A program made the position numbers and the translations under genes. The notes beneath the pieces were generated by a model. The model saw only the letters and a program-made list of their open reading frames with translations, made no database searches and was not told where the DNA came from. DNA of 64,000 nucleotides from Acheta domesticus (lineage: Eukaryota; Arthropoda; Insecta; Orthoptera; Gryllidae), in contig JAHLJT010000631.1 in NCBI GenBank assembly GCA_031308135.1, positions 191,536,955 through 191,600,954 on the forward strand. Direction: 5' to 3'. Below, one piece after another: positions 46,325-58,299 of the stretch (positions within the stretch are counted from its first letter, which is position 1; every line of letters begins with the position of its first letter).

Positions 46325-46580
46325 TGCCAAGTCCCACCCAATATTACCAAGTCCCATCTTTTAATACTAAGTCCCATTGTTATTACCTAGTTTCATCCTT
46401 TGTTACCGAGTCCCCTCCTTTATTACAAAGTTCCATACTGTATTTCCAAGTCTCATCCTTTATTACGAAGTGCCATCCTTTATTACGAAGTTCCATACTC
46501 TATTGCCAAGTCCCATTCTTTATTACCGTGTTCCATCCTTCATTAACAAGTACCGTTCTTTATTACCAAATTACACCCTA
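46325..46580. repeat. Degenerate minisatellite, about 20-bp TTATTACCAAGTCCCATCCT unit
   Basis: About 12-13 degenerate units of TTATTACCAAGTCCCATCCT with variants such as TTATTACGAAGTTCCATACT. The unit is not a multiple of three, so peptide repeats in the overlapping frames drift and are not meaningful. Confidence 0.85.
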
Positions 46581-47156
46581 CTATTTTCATTCAAATTTCT
46601 AAGCTTCGTTCCGTTTCTTTCTCCTTTACCTTCTCTTTCTCATTCTCAGACAAACGTGGATTCTTCCCTCCTCAGCTCCTCTCCGCCTTGCCTCGGGTTC
46701 CCGCGCTCCGCTTCTGCCTTCTCCGCACGCTACCTCGCGCGACTCAAGTTCCTCTATGGAGTGTCGCTCTCCACCCTCTCTTCCCGCCGCCCCATCAGGC
46801 GACCGTATCTGGCAAGAGGCCTCACTTCACCCGCGTTCGCGACGCGCGTAACAGCTCCTCCAGCTTACCGCGACGCCCCGCCCATTTCCACTTGGCGGCG
46901 ACCTATCTCCGCTCCCTTCCGCCCGTCCCGCAGCGCGCCTGCCGACGTCCTGCGCTTCGCCGTCACGCACGCCATCCTCGCGGCTGCGTCACGGCGCCGA
47001 TGCGCGGCGCCACCGAGCACTTGGAGGGCCACGCCTCGGGCGGGTTCATGGCCTCGGGCCTCTTCACAGCCACTCCACCTCAGATTCGCTATCTCACCCT
47101 CTTTTTCTTATCCTCTATTTTACTATGTCACCCGGCCGTATAAAACGGCAACGATG
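46581..47156. other. GC-rich block followed by a TATA-box-like site
   Basis: 46680-47080 is GC- and CpG-rich. A TATAAAAC follows at 47139-47146 within GCCGTATAAAACGGC. It could be a core promoter, but the sequence downstream is a fold-back element, so a promoter function is speculative. Confidence 0.25.
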
Positions 47157-47882
47157 GTGTATGTATGTTGTTAATAATTCTGCATCTACAGGGTGTCTTA
47201 TTTAACTTGACAAATCAAAATAACTCGAAAAATATGCAACGTACAAAAAACGTCAAAGACAAAAATTTAATATCTCCAAGGAAATATCTGTTAGATCTAA
47301 AATCAAACTTACCTGCTCGCCCCTTCAGGGTGAGGCGGTAGTCAACGTTGCAATCTTAAATGGGAACCCCCACTTTTCATTGCAGATTCGGATTCAACAC
47401 CAAAAAATACATAAGTTGCGTTATTAGTTGTGTTATCTACACCAAAAAATACATAAGACGTGTTCCAGACAAAAAATTAATATCTCCAATGGGAAAATCT
47501 GACTGACCTAAAATCAAATCTCCCTGCCCCGCCCCCTAACATAGTTCAATGAGCGCGGGCGATTTGAAGCCGCTGGACATACATGAATACAAATAATCGG
47601 ATCGTCTCCCGATCAAAAAATGTTTTAGACCAAACTTAAGTATTTTTTAATTTAGAATCCGAATCTGCAATATAAAGTGGGGATTCCCAGTTAGGATTAC
47701 AAGTTCCCATTTAGGAATACAAAGTTGGCTTCCGCCACACTCTCAAGGGGCGAGCGGGGAATTTGGATTTTAGTTCTGACAGATGTTCCCCTTGGAGATA
47801 TTAATGTTTTGCCTTTGACATTTTTTAGTACGTCGCATATTTTTCGTGTTATTTTGATTTGTCAAGTTAAATGATACCTGTA

Positions 47883-47955
<73 letters not shown>

Positions 47956-47976
47956 TTATTAACAACATACATACAC
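47157..47976. mobile_element. Fold-back / MITE-like element with nested inverted repeats
   Basis: The inner element is 47189-47880 (692 bp). Its inverted arms are about 185 bp each, imperfect, starting CAGGGTGTCTTATTTAACTTG on the left and CAGGTATCATTTAACTTG on the reversed right. It is flanked by TA at 47187-47188 and 47881-47882. Outside it, a perfect 21-bp inverted repeat of GTGTATGTATGTTGTTAATA-type sequence occurs at 47157-47177 and 47956-47976. A compound microsatellite separates the right outer arm from the inner element. No transposase is encoded. Confidence 0.8.
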
Positions 47977-47991
47977 ATATGTGTGTGTGTG
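47889..47991. repeat. Compound microsatellite (TA)n(GA)n plus (GT)n
   Basis: TA run 47889-47932, GA run 47933-47955, then the outer inverted-repeat arm and a short GT run at 47980-47991. Confidence 0.95.
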
Positions 47992-49085
47992 TAAATAAAA
48001 CATTACGTGTTTTAATATGTACATTGTCGAATTTGATGTATATATTCGATACTACAAAACATATTAGAGGCTTCTTTCAAGTTGTGTTCGAGCTGTGGAG
48101 TCATTCCGAGTCTCTCACATATTGCAATCACGCCGTAAACCTTTCATAATGTCTTGGCATCACCGGCTTCTACGTGTCAGATGTGTGTCCAAAAGTGAGG
48201 AAATGGATCCCTTGTCCAAGTACAAGCAACAAAAGTACAAGCACTGAGTTGGGACCAAGGAATACCGTCGGCAAACAGGTGAACGTACCAGACCAAGATA
48301 GGTCTATGCGACGGTCGGGAAGCGCGAAAGTACTCCTCGCAGGGAATGTTCCCAGAGGAGTGGTAAGTACCACGTAAGTCCCTGGTAGGTCTTGTAGCCG
48401 CTGAGAGATAGCAGGTACGAAGAGTGTCGAGCAAAACCGAAAGGCCAGCCCAGGCTCAAAACACGATGAAACTAGTTCGATAAAGTCTGCGCCAATAGTT
48501 AATTATTATTAGACTTATTTATTTCCTTTACCCCTCCCATGATTTTGACAGCAACAAGGAGAGATAAATTGCCCTTGCAATTCCTTTATTCCTTTTATTT
48601 CCCTTTCAACGATCATCCGCCTCATTTGCGGTTTCCTTTGCTGGACTTCGCCTTGTGGTTCCCCATGAAAGGCCAGCCTGCGCTCACTCCTAACCCTGAG
48701 GCGGCTTGTGTGCACAGGTGCTCCTGATGGGAGCTTTCAAATTCCCCTGTGGAATTGCGGCAGCCTCTTTGGGCGATGAAGCTAGGCGCGCGGCAAATGC
48801 TAGTTTTAAACTCCTGCTGATATTCAGTCAAATTGCTGAGTTGCCAACAGCATCTCGCCGTTGCAGTCGGACCGTCAGCAGTTGGGCGAGTAAACTTTGA
48901 GTGAATGCGTATAATGCGGAAGGGAAAGGAGAGGTAGAGCCGGGTAATGCGAATGTGTGGCGGGGTGAGACGAACTAATCTGCTGCAACGGGATAAAGCT
49001 GCGTAAGATGGAAATACTCACCACATAAGAAAGAAATGGCCGGAATGAAATTGGAAAGTGGGTGGAAAATAATGTCCGACGTTAA
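47992..49085. other. Intergenic DNA, no gene confirmed
   Basis: A 67-codon plus-strand frame (48174-48377) ends near a donor-like GTGGTAAGTAC at about 48360-48370, which could mark an exon, but the peptide has no recognised domain. The rest is unremarkable. Confidence 0.3.
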
Positions 49086-49652
49086 AGCCTGCTAGCTTGT
49101 GAAGATATCCTTCTATCACCTCTTCATATCAAACTTGGTTTAATTAAACAATTTGGTATGGCAATGGATCCAATTGGCGAAGGGTTTACGTATCTTGCTG
49201 ACAATATTTCTTGTCTTTCAGCAGTAAAGATAAAAGAAGGTGTATTTGTAGGCCCTCAGATCAGAGAACTTCAGATAGATAGAAATTTTGAAACATGCCT
49301 CGCTGACGCAGAAGCGCGAACATGGCAATGTTTCAAGAGGGTATCAGAAAACTTCCTTGGAAGAAAAAGAACTGAAAATTACAAGGAAATAGTGAATCAG
49401 ATGATCAAGGCTTATCAAGAACTTGGCTACAAAATGTCTTTAAAAGTACATTTCATGGACTATCATTTTGACTTCTTCCCAAAGAGTTGTAGCGATGAAT
49501 CCGACCAACAAGGAGATAGATTCCCTAAAGATACATCTACCGTGTAAAAAAGATACAAATGGAAGTGGATACCTACAATGTTGCTTGACTATTGCTTAAG
49601 TGTCATTCTAGACAAGGACGACACACGTTACAAAAGAAAAAATAAGATATGA
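49086..49652 (+). pseudogene. Fragment of an uncharacterised arthropod multicopy gene, nonsense-broken
   Basis: One frame opens at 49086, reads LHIKLGLIKQFGMAMD, then IKEGVFVGPQIREL, MSLKVHFMDYHFDFFP and SDESDQQGDRFPKD, hits TAA at 49545-49547, and continues in the same frame with KRYKWKWIPTMLLDYC to 49652. From memory, these blocks match a recurrent, uncharacterised arthropod family in which a segment like SDE-GERFHQD is followed by MEKRYQGKW. The TAA sits where that family has Glu in MEK. Only the middle of the family protein is present and no start is evident. The function is unknown; the family may be transposon-associated. I am fairly sure of the family and certain of the stop. Confidence 0.7.
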
Positions 49653-51559
49653 AATTGTTTTTGCCACATTTGTATCATTTTCTCCTTTTCTGTATACCTT
49701 CCTTTAAAATACATACTACAAAGAAAATTCTTTTGTGAATACTGCCTCTGACAGCACCTTCTTAGGCTTTCCTAATATGATAGTTAGATTATGTAACTGA
49801 AATCAATCATCAAGATCACTGTAAATTATTTTATTGCTATTTCTTGAATTCCGAAATATAATTTTACATTTATAGAGTATCGAAAGATAAAAATTAGAAT
49901 TTCGATTAAACTATCCCTGACAGAGAAAAACTGAAAACAGATTTGGATTCACCTTTGAAATTACTATAGGAATCACAACTTTTTTCTCCTGAAATAGAAA
50001 AAAATGTTGTTTTTTTGTAGAACAGTGTAATTAATGGACTGTCTAAACCTATTATTGACGCTCATTAGAATTATTGAAACCTATTAGAATTACGTTAATT
50101 GTAGTAAGTTTTTTGCCAGGGAACGTTCACAACATACATTTATCACGACCTTCGGATCTTAAGCGCTTCGAAAATCTTCTGAAACAACAAACATTGATTA
50201 AGAATCTGAATTATATCTGTTATCCCATTCATTAAGGTATCTTTTACAAATCAATAAACAAGAGTTATCCGTGATTTATTTGAAATATTTGGCATCAAAA
50301 ACGATGCTCTAAGAAATCTAGTTGTTGTAATTTATAAACAAGAATTAATTTTTTCTAGAGGAAACTACTGAAGAGAACGAGTATGGCAACGGAAGAAAGG
50401 ATATAGTAATCAAAATATATTTTTAGAGAGAAGAGAATAAAATATTGGATATCAAGGAAAGAAAAATACAAAGAATATGAGAATGTAACTAGGAAAATTA
50501 CTGTTCTGTTCCATGTTAACGCAGAGTATAAATCTCCAAACTGTGTTTCTCTAATATACGTGATTATTACTACCACTAGTATTCGGAATATATGGATGAT
50601 TAACTCTACAATTCCACACTGTAATTTACGATGTGTACAAGTTTGTTCTTTGTCACGTTGATTGTTCTACACGTGATACTGAACGGTCATTAAATAATGC
50701 ATTTAAACCAAACCACCCACTGCAGCGTGTCGCACAATCTGTCAACTCTGCGACCTCCTGTTACCCTATTACGGACCGAACTGAATTTTCCCCGCCGATC
50801 CTGTCAAACCACATCCTACTAGTTCACGTACCTACACCATATGTCCACGTTTTCCCTCAAGTTCCTGTATGTTCTGTGTGTCAGACGGACCTTACGCATT
50901 GAGCACACCTTATTGTGGACACCTTGTGGACACCTTATTTCGAGAATAAACTAGTTTTATCATTTCTAGTTTTCTCTTAATCTACGTTCCTCGTATCAAA
51001 ATAGTACGCACCTTTTATACAAGAAACTAATCTAAATATGGACTATATCTTTGATTCAAACAAAAATATTTAATTTTCGCAATTGAAAACTTTTATATTT
51101 CCAACATATTCGGCTGTATTAGCTATGTTTGCTCGATAATTTTCTAAATTTGTAGCATAATCAGCGCTGTAGCTATCTACCTTATCCGTACCAGTATTCA
51201 ACAGTTACTTCAGTTGAAAATTGTAGCGAACAAATTACACTCAAGGTAGATTTTATTAGGGATTCTCTCGTTTACAACACATTTTTTCTACTTACCCGAC
51301 AACCTTTACACTAATTACTGTCCATATCACTTACATAATGTGATCATCACTATATCTACTGGGAATACTTTTCTAAATAAATCTATCAATGATGATGGTA
51401 ATATCATTTAGCCGCAGAGAACTGACAGTGCCGACTCCTCGTTGATGAAGAGAGAACGGCAAACTGTTAACTCACTTTTGCTAGAAACATTTCTAAAGGA
51501 ACACAGTATTTTTATCATGTGTGGAGGTCAGTAGTTGAAATAAGTTAGAGGCCCTGCGC
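49653..51559. other. AT-rich intergenic DNA
   Basis: No gene, repeat or RNA recognised. Confidence 0.45.
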
Positions 51560-53400
51560 ACTATTCGATACGTAGGCTGCGTACCGCATTGGCTTTGCTC
51601 TACCAGCTCCAATCCGTTCCATCCCCGCTGCTCCGCTTCGGCCGCTGGGCTTGACCGCCCGGCTTTCCAGCTTCGCCCACAGCGACTTTTCCTCTGACGC
51701 CGCCCCGCTCCGCCCCGCCCCTCCCCATCCCGCCACGCCTCGCTCTCCCAGCCCCTCATCTCCCCGCTCTGCCCCTCCATGCTCTGCTCCGCCCCGTCAT
51801 GACCCGCCCAGCCCTGCTCCGCCCGCCTCCCACCCGCTTATCCCCGCCTCGTCCCGCAGTGCCAACCCCCGCCCCTCCCCTTCCCGTCTCGCGCTGTGTC
51901 GGCACGCGGCTGAGCACATCGGCAAGTCTGCTGCAGGCGGTTCCGCCATATTACCACCAACCAGGGCGGCGGCGGCGGCCGCAGGCCCCGACCACACGGA
52001 CTCTCCCCTCCTGCCCGCCCCTCTTCATCCTCCTCGTAAATTCGACGGTGCGTTGCGCCACATCTCTCGCGATTCGGCGAAAGCGCAGCGGCGGCGGCGG
52101 CGGCGGCGGGGGCGGCGGGGCGTGGGCGCGCCGCGCCGCGGGCGCCTCCGCAGCGAGGGAATCCATCGCTCCCGCGGCCCCCGTTAACGACGTCATCCGG
52201 GTGAGCGCGTTCGGAAATCACGGCCCGAGGGCGCCCGGCCTCCCGCTCGCCCGCCTGCCACACGCGCACGCGCGCGCCGCGGGGCGCGGAGGAGCAGAGC
52301 GGGGAGCGGAGCGGGGCGGGACGGGGATGGTCGGACCAGGGCGGGACATGATTGAGTGAGACGGGGAGGGGTATGTCGGGTGTGTAGATGCGCGATGGGA
52401 TGGCAAGTTCTACGGGGTGGGAGAGAGAGGCGGTACGGGCGAGGCGGGAAGAGGAGCGGAGCGGGGAGAGACGGGACAGGACGGGTCGGGGATAGCCGAG
52501 CCGGACCAGGCCAGGACATGAGAAAGCGGGACGGGGAGGGGAATGTCGGGTGTAGAGGTGAGCAACGGGATGACAAGTTGTACGGGGTGGGAAGGGAGAG
52601 TCGGGGAGAGAAGGGGCGGGGCGGGGCGGGGCGGGGAGGAGAAGAGCGAGGAGCGGAGCAAGGCGGAGACGGAACGGAGATAGCTGGACCAGAGCGGGAC
52701 ACGATCCTGTGGGACAGGGAGGGGAATGTCGGGTGTAGAGGTGCGCGACGGGATGGCAAGTTGTACGGAGGGAGAGTGGAGAGGCAGGGTGAGAAGGGGC
52801 AGGGAGGGGAGGAGTAGGGTGAGGAGGAGCGGAGCGGATAGACGATTCGAGCCAGACCAGAGCGGGCCGCAATGAAGCGAGACGAGAAGCGGAATGTCGG
52901 GGATAGAAGACGGGGAAGCGTATTGTGTGAGGAATGAGGAGGGGGCGTGGAGGGGGCAGTGTAGGGAGGAAGGCCTGGAGGCGAACAGGAACAAGGCAGA
53001 GTGAGAAGCTGCTTGGGGGTAGCCTTGGGTAACGACGTGCGTTGCGAGGCGGGGTGGAAGAAGATGGGTGGACAGAGCAGGGCGGGGAAGGGAAGTGTAG
53101 GTGGAAAATGCCGCGGGCGATGGGTGACAGGGCGGGCAAGAGCTGCGCGGGGAGCGATGGGTGGAACGGGGCAAGGGCTGGGCGGGGATGGAGATCACGA
53201 GCAGTAATGAGCCGCGAAGACGTCGACGGGGGAAGTAGTCAGCAGGTGATGGCCGCAGGTTGTCTGCTCGTGGCTGAGGGATCGAGCGACCACCGACGGT
53301 CAGATACGTGAGAGAGCGGACGAACGGATGTTTCCCTGATGGGAATGTGGGAATAAACGGGGTAAAGATGGGCTTCAACCAATGCGTTCTGAGAGTCACA
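51560..53400. repeat. GC-rich block with a 170-183 bp tandem repeat
   Basis: At 52330-52950 the segment GAATGTCGGGTGTAGAGGTG and its variants recur at 52371, 52541, 52724 and 52892, a period of about 170-183 bp. Each unit contains GGACCAG and a GGGATGGCAAGTTGTACGG-like block. 51960-52300 also has CGG/CCG runs. Minus-strand frames up to 433 codons and plus-strand frames up to 186 codons arise from the stop-poor composition and carry no domain. Confidence 0.75.
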
Positions 53401-54066
53401 AGTGCGAGAAACAGGTTCATCGAGCTGGGGAAATAGGATGAGGATATGTACGTTCGATGAACTAGCAATATGAATTGGAAAGTGTTAGAACAATGGTGTA
53501 TGTAGCAGTTTCATATTATCAATTTTACGATTAAACAGGGTTGATATGTGTGCCTTCTAAAAGGGCGGTGGCTGTGCCGATGGCATAAAAATAATGGACA
53601 ACGGGAATGTCTGGGAGACAAAATAATGCCCCCTAAATATATGGAAACTTTCCCTACAATAATTGAAACAATAATCGAATTGTGGAAATCGTGTAGAAGA
53701 GGCGATGATTTTTGGAATGTCAAAGGTGGCTACAAGGATGTCTGCTTTATGAACCAGAACAGAAGTTGGGTGATGTTGTGATATTCAGGTAAAAAATATA
53801 AATGTCAGTGAAGACGAAATTCCAAAAATGGAAGGACGATGGCAATATACGCTCTCTTGGCATTCAACGCATCGCCCACGGCAGAGCAAAAAACGAATTG
53901 ACCTGCTCGAATTCGTTTGCGGGTCAGTTGATTTCGGAAGCGTCTCTTTCGGCTTAATTTTCGTGATTGGCTTCACATCGTCCGTTCGCGTCAGGATCGA
54001 TCGACACAAAGGGATAAGTAAGACTGGCGTCAATCCGAATTAGTCCTTAGTTTTTGTTATTTTTTT
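53401..54066. other. Intergenic DNA
   Basis: Short frames such as 53548-53781 (77 codons) have no recognised motif. Nothing else seen. Confidence 0.4.
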
Positions 54067-54074
54067 GAATTAAT

Positions 54075-54607
54075 ATATCGTGAGAGGTGGCTCATTGCAT
54101 CAACTGCCACTGCAGTGCCTCTGACCGGGAGGTCCTAGGTTCGAGAGCCGACGGTGGCAGGAATTTCGAGACTAGCTCGTCAGGTAAGTCGCATTCAGTC
54201 GCTGTCTAGAGAATTCTAGCGGCCTGCTGCTCTGATCGATAGTTCATTAGTGGTTTCTCCGATCAACGCCAGATGAATTCCGGAGTAGTACCCTATCAAG
54301 CGGGCCACAGACCGCGTGCGATCTTTCCTTCCTCTTCCCTGTCGTTTCCTCACCTCATACATGCACACACTTAAAATATTATTGCATGCAGAGTCGAGAG
54401 GTTAGAGCTTAACCAGGCTGGGGCAGTGCCCTGCTGTTGGTAGTTATGTTTTGGGAAAATCCCGATCGTCGACGGTAGGTCGGCGCCGGATCTCGCCATC
54501 CAGTGGGGGGAAGATAACTGCCGCTTCCCGAGGAAAAAAACATGCACGATACTTACGGGAATAATGTCCTCTGTAGTTGACTCGCCCGGAATAACTAATA
54601 GTCAATC
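54075..54607 (+). repeat. tRNA-derived SINE, full-length copy 1
   Basis: Bracketed by GAATTAAT at 54067-54074 and 54608-54615, a plausible 8-bp target duplication. The head has an A box TGGCTCATTGC (54088-54098) and a B box GGTTCGAGAGC (54138-54148), matching RNA polymerase III tRNA promoters. The body follows with CTAGCGGCC, CTCTGATC, ATTCCGGAGTAGTACCCTA, CCTGTCGTTTCCTCACC, GTAGGTCGGCGCCG and ATCTCGCCA, ending near AGTTGACTCGCCCGGAATAAC. About 533 bp. Confidence 0.85.
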
Positions 54608-54615
54608 GAATTAAT

Positions 54616-55100
54616 TTTTGTGTTGTGTCTGTAAACAACTTGTGTGAGCTTATCGTTGAAAATATTTTCGATTTGAACTTTTAGGAAATAGCTGATTTCC
54701 AATCATGTCAAGTAAGCACCTTTTAAAAGATCAATGAAACATCCAGTTTTGTATGCATGATAATTTACAGTGAAGTTCAGATAATTACCGCTTTTATTAG
54801 AATTGATTAATGCAGTGGAGTTTGAATTGTAAAAGAATTTAATTCTAAAATAAAAGTTCAAAGCATTAACAATATTAGAATTCAAAATGGGATGCAGAGA
54901 CTTTCTACAGCGCAGAACGGGACATGAAACCACAAATTTTTAGTTTCTCTTCTCGGCGTACCTCGCTCATTTTTTCTCCTGAAACAGTTAACGTACTCTT
55001 TAATAACATCCAACGACCGGAGTTGAAGAGATGTAGTCATATTCAAAGCATTTCTGGCAGAGACAAGCCAGGGAGAACGGCACGGCGTGTGACGGCGTCA
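54616..55100. other. AT-rich spacer
   Basis: Nothing recognised. Confidence 0.4.
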
Positions 55101-55560
55101 CGAAGCTCAAGGGCGGTGGCGACGGTGACGGCGGGGGTTGTGGTAAGGGAGTGGTGGAGGAGTTGAGAGTGGGAGGTGGAATGTCAGTGGCAGTGAAGGC
55201 GGCGGCAGTGTTGGCAGCGGCGATGGTGGCAGCGGCGGTGGTGGCGATGGCGGTGGTGGTGGCGGTGGCGGCAGTGGCGGAGGTGGTGGCGGTGGCAGTG
55301 GTGTGGCTGTAGTGGCGACGGCGGGGGCGGGAGCGCCAGTGGTGGTGGCGGCGGTGGTGTTGGTGGCGGCGGTGGTGTTGGTGGCGGCGGTGGTGGTGAC
55401 GGTGAGACGGTGGCGGCGATGGCGGTGGCGATGGCGATGGCGGTGGCGGTGGCGGTTGCGGTGGCAGTGGTGGTGGTGGTGGTGGTGGTGGTGGCGGCGA
55501 TAGCAGCGGCCGTGGTGACTTTGTCAGTGGCAGAGGAGACTGTGGCCGGTGGTGATAGCG
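55101..55560. repeat. GGT/GGC trinucleotide-rich low-complexity region
   Basis: GGTGGCGGTGGTGG-like strings with partial GTGGTGTTGGTGGCGGCG duplications. Frames through it give Val/Ala or Trp/Arg strings and are not genes. Confidence 0.9.
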
Positions 55561-56415
55561 TCTCGCGGTTGGGTGTTGGGGAAGTGGGCGTGGGGGGGGG
55601 CGGTCTCAGACGTCAGTGGAGTGCTAATGGAAAAGTTGCGAGTCGCGAGCACAAAGGCGCATTCGAGAAAGCGCCGCATTTTCATCAGCAAGCAGCGGAA
55701 GCGACGACGGAGACCCAGGGCGGTTAACAAGGGGACGCCGCGCTGTGACCCCCGCCGGACGCAGGAAGTGACGTTGCGGCTGGCCCGGGAATCGAAGCGT
55801 CTCGATCCACACCGTGAAATACAAATTCATCCTGTTCTAGTGCTAGAGAAACTGAACGAAACCGTCAATTTCTCATATTAACGACGAAAGCCGTAGTAAA
55901 GAGAAGTACAGCAGATCGTCCAGTGTTGCAAGTTTGTGACAAGTTATATGAAATTGAGTATTTTAAAGGCTATTAGCAAAATTATTATAATAGCAATGAC
56001 TCTCGCCGCAGTAATATTTTCACTTCCAAGTGGCACTTTAGCTGTAGGTTTTTTCCCTCTTACACTGACACTAGAACTCCAAAAATACATAACCGATTAC
56101 ATCTGAAAAAAAAATGAGATTAGCAGCAAACATCGTTGTTGAAACGTGTAACAAAGTGCAATGGATATGTGATTAAGCGAAAAAAAATTAACGAATATTC
56201 TATTACCTCTTCCGGTATTTGCTTCGGATATTGTTTCTGTATTAATACAGTACTTTTTCTTTTCATTATACGAACACATAATGTTTTTATTGCACAGTCT
56301 TGCAGCCACAAGGTGTTTCTGTTCATAGTTTCAATATTCATGTCATGACTTTTTGTTGCTCTTCGTTTCGTACAACTCGTATTACTTTCTTTATTGTAAT
56401 TTGGGCTCTGAATGT
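55561..56415. other. Intergenic DNA
   Basis: A frame at 55549-55881 (110 codons) runs out of the G-rich region but has no recognisable domain. Nothing else seen. Confidence 0.35.
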
Positions 56416-56424
56416 AGTGTTATT

Positions 56425-56943
56425 TACCAGCAAACATGGCTCAGGGCATCGACTGATGATACTGCGGTGCCTCTGACCAGGAGGTCCTAGGGTTCGAATA
56501 TCGACGGTGGCAGGATTTTCGATATTAGCTAGATACATAAGTCGATTTCAACCGTTATCTGGAGGATAATTATATGTGCCGGCTGCTCGGAATTTTTCGC
56601 CCATAAACACCAGACGAATTCCGGAGCAGTACCCTAATACGGGCCACGCAATGTTTCCTTCATCTTCCTTGTCCTTTCCTCACCCTTTACTTACACACGC
56701 TTACTCACTTGCGCTACACTACCCCAGTTGTCGGGAAAGCACTCGGGAGCTTAGAGCGTGTCCCGATTGGGACGGTGCCCCTCTGATGGGAGATACCTCG
56801 TTGGGGAAATACCCAATAGCCGCCGTAGGTCGGCGCCGCATCTCGCCAGTCAGCGAAAGATCACCTTCACCTCCCGCGATAGAAACAGACGAAAATGTGG
56901 AAGTCAGCAGTTGACGGGCGTTGAATAACTAAACAGTCTATCC
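56425..56943 (+). repeat. tRNA-derived SINE, full-length copy 2
   Basis: Flanked by AGTGTTATT at 56416-56424 and 56944-56952. The A box TGGCTCAGGGC (56437-56447) and B box GGTTCGAATATC (56491-56502) sit at tRNA spacing. The body repeats the blocks of copy 1, including GAATTCCGGAGCAGTACCCT, TCCTTTCCTCACCC, GTCCCGATTGGGAC and GTAGGTCGGCGCCG, ending near AGTTGACGGGCG and AATAACTAAACAG. About 519 bp. Confidence 0.85.
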
Positions 56944-56952
56944 AGTGTTATT

Positions 56953-58242
56953 AAGAGTAACATATCTTTGTATTGGTGAAGAAAATCACTCTAGGTGTGA
57001 GATGGCGTCTCTGTTTCAGTCTAGAAAAGTATACAAATAACTCAAGTTTTGCTCAGCCGAGAATTCAGATCCCCCCTTTGGAAAATATTGTACTAAATTC
57101 ATTTTTAAATATCACTTTATAATCACTTTACATTTTGTGGACTTGTATCTCGCACTGTTTTCCAGGAATTTCAGAGAGAAACTAGAAATATATATTATTT
57201 TTGTATGAATATTAACATTCTATATTTTATTATGGTTGGTATGTGTGAAAGAGGAATTGTTAAGCCTTATCCCTTAGCACAGCGCAAAAACTAAATTAAT
57301 TATTACTAAAATTATTATTCATTTTATTGCAGTATTGTCAGTGTAATATGTATAATTACTGCTAAACGGTAAATCTCGCTGCTAACAAAATTAATCTAAT
57401 TCCACAAAATCCAGTCCAATTGAAAAAATCTCATTAATTAATCTGTGTAAATGATTCTATGATACCTAACGTCTACTTGTTTCATTATATTATTATTATT
57501 ATTATTATAGCTTATATATTGTTGCAAAGATACAAAAAGTGTTTTATAATTACTAAAAGGCTGAAATCCGATTTCGACGCTGCAATTGTAGTCGAAATGT
57601 AAGAACAGGAAGAGAGAACCACACGTTGCGGTCAAAGTGTACAGGCCTTTCTCCATATTTCAACATGTAACATCTTTTCACGAGAGCGATAATGAATGTT
57701 ACCCAATAACTGGAATTATTATCGCAATGTTTGACTTGAACGTATCATCAGACTGAAAATCTTGCAATGTTTTAAGTTTCTCGAGATCTCAGAACTTTGC
57801 ATTCCAATATGTTTATTCTTCTTTACTTATTTTTATATACTTAATAATGGGAGCACGATGTGTTTTAATCTCTGTAACGGTGGATGTAATCTGTTCGTCA
57901 GCTTATACGAAGACCAGGTTTGAGTCTCTGGATGGACAAACATTTTTTCTTCAATATTATTTTGCTGGGAAGAGGCAAAAGTATTGTGGCGTAGTGACGC
58001 TTGCATACATAAAAGACAGGATGTGCCTTTGTCTATGGAAGCCACAAATAGACAGACCATTAGGTTGAGCAGGAAGGGGACGTGTCTAAGAGGGGTTAGG
58101 CTGAGCTAGGAAGTAGAAAGAGCGCAGGTACAGCCAAGGGGCGACAAGACACGCCACAGTGGTCGGTTGTATACGTCACAGACGGCGCTCTAGCTCTGAG
58201 GGAGGGAGGTCACGTGGGGCACCCACGTCACTTTCGACGGAG
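56953..58242. other. AT-rich intergenic DNA
   Basis: A short (TTA)n tract lies at about 57485-57510. At 57910-57935 the phrase ACCAGGTTTGAGTCTCTG resembles a tRNA T arm but no A box partner was found. No gene called. Confidence 0.4.
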
Positions 58243-58299
58243 CAAGGCCTGCTTTACTCAGGCCCCGAAGCGAAATTGTCACGTGATCAAGGTAGTCGG
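58243..58299. promoter_or_regulatory. E-box-containing module, inverted copy of 62277-62343
   Basis: Contains CAGGCCCCGAAGC and a perfect TCACGTGA at 58279-58286, then AAGGTAGTCGG. Its reverse complement matches 62277-62343 closely; the other copy has about 9 extra bases between the blocks. A cis-regulatory or element-end role is inference. Confidence 0.5.

Noticed and set aside
51838..53139. 433-codon minus-strand frame
   Set aside because: It crosses GC-rich tandem repeats, is Pro/Arg/Ser-rich with no domain, and other frames of similar length overlap it on both strands. Low stop-codon density explains it.
57910..57935. tRNA T-arm-like phrase
   Set aside because: No A box or acceptor stem at the right spacing.
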